The position numbers and the translations under genes were made by a program. This document shows, one piece after another, positions 1 to 5,128 of a stretch of 5,128 nt of DNA. The notes beneath the pieces are model-generated. The model saw only the letters and a list, made by a program, of their open reading frames with translations. It had not been told where the DNA came from and searched no databases. The stretch is from the NCBI GenBank assembly GCA_030654555.1, contig JAURXG010000228.1, positions 1 to 5,128 on the forward strand, written 5' to 3'. Within the stretch, counting starts at the first letter, position 1, and each line of letters begins with the position of its first letter. The DNA comes from Aquabacterium sp. Its GTDB lineage: Bacteria > Pseudomonadota > Gammaproteobacteria > Burkholderiales > Burkholderiaceae_C.

Positions 1-46
1 GATTGGCCTGAAGCACACACGCCGGCCACCTCCTGAGTCGTACCCC

Positions 47-76
47 GCGCAGCCTGCCGGCGCAACGCCGCTGCGC
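47..76 (+). other. GC-rich hairpin upstream of ribB
   Basis: An outer stem GCGCAG (47-52) pairs with CTGCGC (71-76). An inner stem CGGCG (58-62) pairs with CGCCG (66-70) around a CAA loop, leaving a 5-base bulge (53-57) on the left arm. All 11 pairs are Watson-Crick. No T-run follows, so it is not a classical intrinsic terminator. It lies upstream of the candidate ribB -10 box and would not be part of a transcript starting there. It could be the 3' end structure of an upstream transcript, or chance in GC-rich DNA. Confidence 0.3.
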
Positions 77-108
77 CCCCGGCGACAGGTGCCGCCCACC
101 CTGCCGCC

Positions 109-114
109 TACAAT
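109..114 (+). promoter_or_regulatory. Candidate sigma-70 -10 box of ribB (TACAAT)
   Basis: TACAAT matches the TATAAT consensus at five of six positions and stands out as an AT-rich island in GC-rich DNA. It ends six bases before the ribB ATG, so a start site about 7 bases downstream would fall on or next to the start codon at 121. No good -35 box is present at 16-18 bases spacing; the nearest partial match, GCGACA at 82-87, is 21 bases away. The promoter is inferred from the -10 element alone. Confidence 0.45.
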
Positions 115-120
115 CCGCGG

Positions 121-1218
121 ATGGCACTATCCCCTGTCCCCGAGCTCGTCGCCGAGCTGGCCGCCGGCCGAATGGTGATCCTGGTCGACGAAGAAGACCG
201 TGAGAACGAAGGTGATCTGGTGCTCGCCGCCGATCACGTGTCGCCCGAGACCATCAACTTCATGGCCAAGTACGGCCGCGGCCTGATCTGCCTCACGCTC
301 ACGCGTGAGCGCTGCGAGCGCCTGCAACTGCCGCCGATGGCCGCGCGCAACGGCACCGTGCACGGCACGGCGTTCACCGTGTCGATCGAGGCCGCCACCG
401 GCGTCAGCACCGGCATCAGCGCCGCCGACCGCGCCCGCACGGTGCAGGCCGCGGTGGCGCGCGACGCCACCGCCACCGACCTGGTGCAGCCCGGCCACAT
501 CTTTCCGCTGCAGGCGCAGGACGGTGGCGTGCTGATGCGCGCCGGCCACACCGAGGCCGGCTGCGACCTGGCGGCCATGGCCGGCTGCACGCCCGCCGCG
601 GTGATCTGCGAGATCATGAACGACGACGGCACCAAGGCCCGGCTGCCCGAGCTGCAGGTGTTCGCCCAGCAGCACGGCCTGAAGATCGGCACCATCGCCG
701 ACCTGATCGCCCACCGCTCGCACAACGAGACCCTGATCGAGCGCCTGGGCGAGCGCGAGCTGGTCACGCCGCAGGGCAACTTCCTGTGCCAGGCTTTCCG
801 CGACCATTCCGGCGGCCTGCACCTGGCGCTGCGCAAGGGCCAGTGGGTGCCCGGCGACGAGGTGCTGGTGCGGGTGCACGAACCCTTCACCGCGATGGAC
901 CTGCTCGACGTCGGCCGCAGCGCGCATTCGTGGGCGCTGCCCAAGGCGCTGGCCGCCATCCAGGCCTCGTCGGCCGGTGTGGCCGTGCTGCTGAACTGCG
1001 GCCACGACGTCGACACCCTGCTGCCGCAGGTGCTGCCGCAGCAGGCCCAGCGTGCACCCCGTGGCATGCAGATGGACCTGCGCACCTACGGCGTGGGTGC
1101 CCAGATCCTGCGCGATCTGGGCGTCACCCGCATGAAGCTGCTGGGCAGCCCGCGCCGCATGCCCAGCATGATGGGCTACGGCCTCGAGGTCACCAGCTTC
1201 CAGCCGGCCGACCGCTGA
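121..1218 (+). CDS. ribB: 3,4-dihydroxy-2-butanone 4-phosphate synthase with degenerate GTP cyclohydrolase II-like domain (RibBX type)
   Basis: RibB converts ribulose 5-phosphate to 3,4-dihydroxy-2-butanone 4-phosphate plus formate, supplying four carbons to riboflavin in the cytosol. Residues 1 to about 205 are the RibB domain: DEEDRENEGD at 23-32 carries the substrate and metal residues R27, E28 and D32; RAGHTEA at 140-146 carries metal ligand H143; E164 is the late catalytic glutamate. Residues from about 208 to 365 resemble GTP cyclohydrolase II but lack its active site. The three zinc cysteines are F256, S267 and H269, and the RQEGRNIGL-type substrate loop is replaced around residues 292-300. 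The protein is therefore expected to be monofunctional RibB, with a separate ribA elsewhere. The ATG at 121 is the first start codon after the in-frame stop at 34-36. No Shine-Dalgarno motif precedes it. ribH follows after 34 bases. Confidence 0.93.
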   Translation: MALSPVPELVAELAAGRMVILVDEEDRENEGDLVLAADHVSPETINFMAKYGRGLICLTLTRERCERLQLPPMAARNGTVHGTAFTVSIEAATGVSTGISAADRARTVQAAVARDATATDLVQPGHIFPLQAQDGGVLMRAGHTEAGCDLAAMAGCTPAAVICEIMNDDGTKARLPELQVFAQQHGLKIGTIADLIAHRSHNETLIERLGERELVTPQGNFLCQAFRDHSGGLHLALRKGQWVPGDEVLVRVHEPFTAMDLLDVGRSAHSWALPKALAAIQASSAGVAVLLNCGHDVDTLLPQVLPQQAQRAPRGMQMDLRTYGVGAQILRDLGVTRMKLLGSPRRMPSMMGYGLEVTSFQPADR

Positions 1219-1252
1219 GCGCGGCGCCCGTCCCTTTCCCTACCGAGCCCTC

Positions 1253-1717
1253 ATGCAAAACGCAAACCAAGGCGAAGCCGCCAACCTGGATGGCTCGCGC
1301 CTGACCGTCGCCATCGTGCAGGCCCGCTTCAACGCCGACATCACCGGCAAGCTGGCCGAGGCCTGCCTGGCCGAGTTGCTGGCGCTGGGCGTGCCGCCCG
1401 ACAGCATCCGCCACGTCACCGTGCCCGGCGCGCTGGAGATCCCGGTGGCGCTGCAGGCGCTGGCCGACACCGACGAGTTCGATGCGCTGATCGCGCTGGG
1501 CTGCATCGTCCGCGGCGAGACCTACCACTTCGAGCTGGTGGCCAACGAGAGCGGCGCCGGCGTCACCCGCGTCTCGCTCGACACCAGCCTGCCGGTGGCC
1601 AACGCCATCCTCACGGTGGAGAACATGGACCAGGCCTGGTCCCGTGCCGAAGACAAGGGCCGCGACGCCGCCCGCGTGGCCGTCGAGATGGCCAACCTGC
1701 TGGACTCGCTGACCTGA
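1253..1717 (+). CDS. ribH: 6,7-dimethyl-8-ribityllumazine synthase
   Basis: This penultimate enzyme of riboflavin synthesis condenses the RibB product with 5-amino-6-ribitylaminouracil. It is 154 residues long, normal for the family. VQARFN (22-27) carries the ring-stacking F26. VPGALEIP (57-64) is the conserved ribityl and phosphate-binding segment with E62. GCIVRGETYHFE (83-94) contains the catalytic histidine H92. ILTVENMDQAWSRA (119-132) supplies the phosphate-binding R131. The ATG at 1253 is the only sensible start; the first 15 or so residues (MQNANQGEAANLDGS) are a polar leader typical of proteobacterial forms. No strong Shine-Dalgarno is visible in the 34-base gap after ribB, which is C/T-rich and has no obvious promoter. 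One base separates the stop from the nusB ATG. All expected catalytic residues are present. Confidence 0.96.
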   Translation: MQNANQGEAANLDGSRLTVAIVQARFNADITGKLAEACLAELLALGVPPDSIRHVTVPGALEIPVALQALADTDEFDALIALGCIVRGETYHFELVANESGAGVTRVSLDTSLPVANAILTVENMDQAWSRAEDKGRDAARVAVEMANLLDSLT

Positions 1718-1718
1718 T

Positions 1719-2237
1719 ATGACCGACGCTGTCGATCCCCAAGCGGGCAGCCCGGCCGCTGCCGCGGCCAAGCCGGCGCGCAAGCCACAGGCCAAGTCCA
1801 CCCGCCGCCGCGCACGCGAGCTGGCGCTGCAGGGCCTGTACCAGTGGCTGCTCAGCGGCGCCGACGGTGCCGAGATCGAAACCCACCTCGGCGAGACCGA
1901 AGGCTTCGACAAGTGCGACCGCGTGCACTTCGATGCGCTGCTGCACGGCAGCATCGCCGAAGCTGCCGCGCTGGACGCCGTGCTGGCGCGCCACGTCGAC
2001 CGCAAGACCACCGAGCTGTCGCCGGTGGAGCACGGCGTGCTGATGATCGGCACCTACGAGCTGACGCACTGCCTGGACATCCCCTACCGCGTGGTGATCA
2101 ACGAGGCGGTCGAACTGGCAAAGGCCTTCGGCGGCACCGATGGCCACAAGTACGTCAACGGCGTGCTCGACAAGGCGGCGGGCGACCTGCGCAAGGTCGA
2201 GGTGCAGGCGCGGCAGGCGGCGCGCAGGGCGGAATGA
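1719..2237 (+). CDS. nusB: Transcription antitermination factor NusB
   Basis: NusB binds boxA RNA with NusE (ribosomal protein S10) and joins the antitermination complex on rRNA operons. At 172 residues it is longer than the roughly 140-residue E. coli protein because of an Ala/Pro/Lys-rich N-terminal tail of about 25 residues. The all-helical core starts at RRRARELALQGLYQW, with the arginine-rich RNA-contacting helix. LSPVEHGVLMIGTYEL and the signature IPYRVVINEAVELAKAFGG followed by KYVNGVLDKAA are clear family hallmarks. The start sits one base after the ribH stop with no separate Shine-Dalgarno, suggesting translation coupled to ribH. The last codon, GAA, and the TGA stop contain the ATG of the next gene (ATGA). 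Linkage of ribH and nusB is widespread in bacteria. Confidence 0.95.
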   Translation: MTDAVDPQAGSPAAAAAKPARKPQAKSTRRRARELALQGLYQWLLSGADGAEIETHLGETEGFDKCDRVHFDALLHGSIAEAAALDAVLARHVDRKTTELSPVEHGVLMIGTYELTHCLDIPYRVVINEAVELAKAFGGTDGHKYVNGVLDKAAGDLRKVEVQARQAARRAE

Positions 2238-3415
2238 AGCTGGCCCGGCGGCTCGACCACATCGAGCCCTTCTACGTGATGGAGTGCGCCAAGGCGGCGC
2301 AGCAGATCGCTGCCAGCCCGGCCTGCGACCCGGCCCAGGGTGGCGAGCGCATGATCTTCCTGAACATCGGCGAGCCCGACTTCACCGCCCCGCCGCTGGT
2401 GCAGGAAGCCGCCGAGCGCGCCATCCGCGCCGGCCGCACGCAGTACACCGAGGCGATGGGCCTGCCGGCGCTGCGCGAGGCGCTGTCGGCCTGGTATGCG
2501 CAGCGTTTCGGGCTGGCGATCCCGGCGCGCCGCATCATGATCACCGCGGGGGCGTCGGCGGCGCTGCAGCTGGCCTGCCTGGCCTTGTTCGAGGCCGGCG
2601 ACGAGGTGCTGATGCCCGACCCCAGCTACCCCTGCAACCGGCACTTCGTGGCCGCGGCCGAAGCGGTGGCGCGGCTGCTGCCCACCGGGCCCGAGCAGCG
2701 CTTCCAGCTCGACGCCGCCGCGGTGGCGCAGGCCTGGGGCCCGGCCACGCGCGGCGTGCTGCTGGCCTCGCCGTCCAACCCCACCGGCACCTCGATCCAC
2801 CCCGACGAGATGCGCCGCATCGACCACCTGGTCCAGGGCCACGGCGGGGTGAGCATCGTCGACGAGATCTACCTGGGCCTGAGCTACGACGACACCTACG
2901 GCCACAGCGCGCTGCAGCTGGGCGAGCACATCGTCTCGGTCAACAGCTTTTCCAAGTACTTCAACATGACCGGCTGGCGCCTGGGCTGGCTGGTGCTGCC
3001 CGAGGCGCTGGTGGCGCCGGTCGAGCGGCTGGCGCAGAACCTGTTCATCTGCGCGTCCACCATCGCCCAGCACGCCGCGCTGGCCTGCTTCCACCCCGAG
3101 TCGATCGCCGAGTACGAACGCCGTCGTGCCGAGTTCCGCGCCCGCCGCGACGCAGTGGTGCCGGCGCTGCAGCGGCTGGGCCTGTCGGTGCCGGTGATGC
3201 CCGACGGCGCCTTCTACGCCTATGCCGATTGCAGCGCGTACAGCGACAACAGCTGGGACTTCGCCTTCGAGCTGATGCACAGCGCGCATGTGGCGCTGAC
3301 GCCCGGGCGTGACTTCGGCCGGCACGACCCGCAGCGCTGGCTGCGGCTGTCGTTTGCCAGCAGCCGCGACAAGCTCGACGAAGCGCTGCACCGGCTGCAG
3401 CGCGTGCTGGCGTGA
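2234..3415 (+). CDS. Pyridoxal-phosphate-dependent aminotransferase, fold type I (aspartate aminotransferase superfamily)
   Basis: This 393-residue cytosolic class I/II aminotransferase is complete. NIGEPDF (44-50) and the following YTEAMGLPALREAL (71-84) form the N-terminal substrate region. SNPTG (181-185) contains the PLP-contacting N182. D210 and Y213 in VDEIYLGLSY bind the pyridine nitrogen and O3'. SFSKYFNMTGWRLGW (238-252) holds the Schiff-base lysine K241 and phosphate-binding R249. LRLSFA (370-375) supplies R371, which normally grips the substrate carboxylate. The amino donor cannot be read from the sequence: alanine, aspartate, aromatic or branched-chain specificity are all possible. 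The start is the ATG at 2234, overlapping the nusB stop by 4 bases; the frame is open for 130 codons further upstream, but that part is nusB in another frame. The stop overlaps the ybgC GTG by 4 bases. Its place between nusB and the tol genes suggests co-expression rather than a known pathway link. Confidence 0.93.
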   Translation: MKLARRLDHIEPFYVMECAKAAQQIAASPACDPAQGGERMIFLNIGEPDFTAPPLVQEAAERAIRAGRTQYTEAMGLPALREALSAWYAQRFGLAIPARRIMITAGASAALQLACLALFEAGDEVLMPDPSYPCNRHFVAAAEAVARLLPTGPEQRFQLDAAAVAQAWGPATRGVLLASPSNPTGTSIHPDEMRRIDHLVQGHGGVSIVDEIYLGLSYDDTYGHSALQLGEHIVSVNSFSKYFNMTGWRLGWLVLPEALVAPVERLAQNLFICASTIAQHAALACFHPESIAEYERRRAEFRARRDAVVPALQRLGLSVPVMPDGAFYAYADCSAYSDNSWDFAFELMHSAHVALTPGRDFGRHDPQRWLRLSFASSRDKLDEALHRLQRVLA

Positions 3416-3843
3416 GCGACACCGCACCCTGGCACCACACGCTGCGGGTGTACTGGGAAGACACCGACGCCGGCGGCGTGGTGTTCTATGCCAACTACCT
3501 GAAGTTCTTCGAGCGCGCCCGCACCGAGTGGCTGCGCGCCAAGGGCGTGGCCCAGCAACGCCTGCGCGACGAGACCGGCGCGATGTTCATCGTCTCCGAC
3601 ACCACGCTGCGCTACCTGGCACCGGCCCGGCTTGACGACCAGCTGCGCATCACGGTGCTGCCGGTCGAGACCGGCCGCGCCTCGATGACCTTGCAGCAAC
3701 AGGCCTGGAAACTGGCCGGCAACACGGATGGTGAAGAATCCATCCTGCTGTGCGAAGGCCGCATCCGCATCGGCTGCGTCGACGCCGCCAGTTTCCGCCC
3801 GCGGCGGTTCCCACCACACATCACTGAAGCAATGCACCCATGA
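3412..3843 (+). CDS. ybgC: Tol-Pal-associated acyl-CoA thioesterase YbgC (4-hydroxybenzoyl-CoA thioesterase/hotdog family)
   Basis: YbgC is a hotdog-fold acyl-CoA thioesterase encoded at the head of tol-pal operons; E. coli YbgC has been linked to phospholipid metabolism and acyl carrier protein. The protein is 143 residues against about 134 in E. coli. The signature VYWEDTDAGGVVFYANYLKF (13-32) includes D19, equivalent to the catalytic Asp18 of the H. influenzae and E. coli proteins. ERARTEWLR follows, and LAPARLDD is the conserved mid-protein segment. The position of E. coli His25 is Y26 here. The start is GTG at 3412, overlapping the aminotransferase stop (GTGA). The first internal ATG would fall around residue 57, inside the hotdog domain, so GTG must be used. 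There is no own Shine-Dalgarno, and translation is probably coupled. The stop overlaps the tolQ ATG (ATGA). Confidence 0.94.
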   Translation: MSDTAPWHHTLRVYWEDTDAGGVVFYANYLKFFERARTEWLRAKGVAQQRLRDETGAMFIVSDTTLRYLAPARLDDQLRITVLPVETGRASMTLQQQAWKLAGNTDGEESILLCEGRIRIGCVDAASFRPRRFPPHITEAMHP

Positions 3844-4532
3844 ACCAGGACTTCTCGATCATCACCCTGGTGCTGCACGCCAGCCTGGTGGTGCAGCTGG
3901 TGATGGTGGGGCTGCTGCTCACCTCGCTGGCGAGCTGGACGGTGATCTTCGGCAAGGTGTTCAGCCTGCGTGGGCTGCGCCAGGGCAACGAGGAGTTCGA
4001 GCGCGACTTCTGGTCGGGCAAGAACCTGAACGACCTCTACACCAGCGCCACCGGCAAGACCGACAACTCGCCGATGGAGCGCATCTTCGCCAGCGGCATG
4101 CGCGAGTTCCTGAAGCTGCGCGAGCGCCGCCAGGAGGCCAGCATCCAGCTCGACGGCGCCCGCCGGGCGATGCGCGCCAGCCTGCAGCGCGAGCTCGACG
4201 TGATCGAGGGCAACGTGGGCTTCCTGGCCAGCGTGGGCTCGGTCAGCCCCTACGTGGGCCTGTTCGGCACGGTGTGGGGGATCATGCACGCCTTCGTCGG
4301 CCTGTCCAACGTGCAGCAGGTGACGCTGGCCACGGTGGCCCCGGGCATCGCCGAGGCGCTGGTGGCCACCGCCATCGGGCTGTTTGCCGCCATCCCCGCG
4401 GTGGTGGCCTACAACCGCTTCGCGCGCGACATCGACCGCATCGCGATCCAGCTGGAGAGCTTCATCGAGGAGTTCTCCAACATCCTGCAGCGCAACGCAG
4501 GGCAGCCGCCGGCCACGGCCGGCACGCGCTGA
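3840..4532 (+). CDS. tolQ: Tol-Pal system proton-channel protein TolQ (MotA/TolQ/ExbB family)
   Basis: TolQ is the inner-membrane stator that, with TolR, uses proton-motive force to energise TolA. At 230 residues it matches E. coli TolQ. Three membrane segments are visible: about 14-36, 126-155 and 163-191. A large cytoplasmic loop (about 40-125) lies between the first two, including the charged stretch MREFLKLRERRQEAS. The highly conserved SPYVGLFGTVWGIMHAF (136-152) carries T144. The third segment, containing APGIAEALVATAIGLFAAIP, carries T177. These correspond to the channel-lining Thr145 and Thr178 of E. coli. The ATG at 3840 overlaps the ybgC stop. tolR starts 4 bases after the stop. The short C-terminal tail is Pro/Ala/Gly-rich and not conserved. 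Confidence 0.97.
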   Translation: MNQDFSIITLVLHASLVVQLVMVGLLLTSLASWTVIFGKVFSLRGLRQGNEEFERDFWSGKNLNDLYTSATGKTDNSPMERIFASGMREFLKLRERRQEASIQLDGARRAMRASLQRELDVIEGNVGFLASVGSVSPYVGLFGTVWGIMHAFVGLSNVQQVTLATVAPGIAEALVATAIGLFAAIPAVVAYNRFARDIDRIAIQLESFIEEFSNILQRNAGQPPATAGTR

Positions 4533-4536
4533 GACC

Positions 4537-4965
<429 letters not shown>

Positions 4966-4976
4966 GGATCGCCCCG

Positions 4977-5128
4977 ATGGTGGCCCTGGCCCACGGCGCG
5001 CTGCTGCCACGCCACGACAGCCGGCTCGGCCTGGGTGCGGCGCTGGCGCTGCTGGCGCATGCCGGGCTGATCGGCGCGCTGGCGCTGGGCCTGAACTGGC
5101 GCCTGCCCAGGCAGGAGGCGGTGATGAG
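4977..5128 (+). CDS. tolA: Tol-Pal system protein TolA, N-terminal fragment (cut by window edge)
   Basis: Only the first 50 codons and two bases are present, with no stop before the edge. TolA spans the periplasm from the TolQR motor to Pal and TolB at the outer membrane. The visible part has a short cytoplasmic N-terminus (about 1-18, with R12, H13 and R16), then one hydrophobic segment (about 19-39) ending in LGLNWRLP. A histidine inside this helix, H28, matches in position the functionally important His22 of the E. coli TolA membrane helix. The residue four before it, Ser18 in E. coli, is Ala24 here. The long helical and C-terminal domains lie beyond the window. The assignment rests on membrane topology, the in-helix histidine and the position directly after tolQ-tolR. 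A generic TonB-like energy transducer is the main alternative. Confidence 0.82.
   Translation, partial: MVALAHGALLPRHDSRLGLGAALALLAHAGLIGALALGLNWRLPRQEAVM

Noticed and set aside
1..11. Possible last codons of an upstream gene (Leu-Ala-stop in frame 3, TGA at 9-11), perhaps ribE
   Set aside because: Only two codons are visible and no motif can be read. Riboflavin synthase upstream of ribB would fit the gene order, but the sequence does not show it.
127..1085. Two antisense open frames opposite ribB
   Set aside because: Both mirror ribB codons, with no motif or ribosome binding site. They are frame shadows.
1219..1252. Possible promoter or terminator between ribB and ribH
   Set aside because: The 34-base gap has no -10/-35 pair and no stem followed by T residues; it is merely C/T-rich.
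1844..2233. Open frame extending the aminotransferase 130 codons upstream
   Set aside because: The extension is nusB read in another frame, rich in Arg and Ala as expected of GC-rich shadow translation. The family starts near the ATG at 2234.
2084..3427. Long antisense open frame opposite the aminotransferase
   Set aside because: It has biased Gly/Arg/Gln/His composition with no family motif, and the opposite strand encodes an intact enzyme.
3691..3739. Possible internal tol promoter in ybgC (TTGCAG at 3691-3696 and AAGAAT at 3734-3739)
   Set aside because: The two motifs are 37 bases apart, and no -10-like sequence lies at a proper distance from TTGCAG. Both are ordinary ybgC codons.

Overview
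The window is a GC-rich (roughly two-thirds G+C or more), tightly packed stretch of a bacterial chromosome. All genes lie on the + strand. Gene content, gene order and protein style point to a betaproteobacterium of the order Burkholderiales, perhaps the Rubrivivax/Leptothrix/Ideonella group. That placement is inferred from recognition, not from a search.

Layout: positions 1-120 are non-coding, with a GC-rich hairpin (47-76) and a TACAAT -10-like box (109-114) just before the first gene. Next come the riboflavin genes ribB (121-1218, with a degenerate GTP cyclohydrolase II-like C-terminal domain, RibBX type) and ribH (1253-1717). These are followed by the antitermination factor gene nusB (1719-2237), a PLP-dependent aminotransferase gene of unknown substrate (2234-3415), the hotdog thioesterase gene ybgC (3412-3843), and the Tol-Pal energising genes tolQ (3840-4532) and tolR (4537-4965). 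The window ends about 50 codons into tolA (4977-5128).

Function: RibB supplies the four-carbon precursor that RibH condenses with the pyrimidine intermediate to give 6,7-dimethyl-8-ribityllumazine, the direct precursor of riboflavin. NusB acts in rRNA antitermination; ribH-nusB linkage is a common bacterial arrangement. YbgC, TolQ, TolR and TolA begin a Tol-Pal cluster, the inner-membrane machine that uses proton-motive force to support outer-membrane constriction at division. tolB and pal would be expected beyond the right edge.

From ribH onward no intergenic gap exceeds about 11 bases, and three consecutive junctions (nusB/aminotransferase/ybgC/tolQ) are 4-base stop-start overlaps. The riboflavin, nusB and tol genes therefore look like one co-transcribed, translationally coupled unit. 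No mobile element, CRISPR array, tRNA, rRNA or riboswitch is seen. I do not see a convincing undescribed system. The points most worth a second look are the degenerate RibX domain, the possible leaderless start of ribB, and the aminotransferase coupled between nusB and ybgC.
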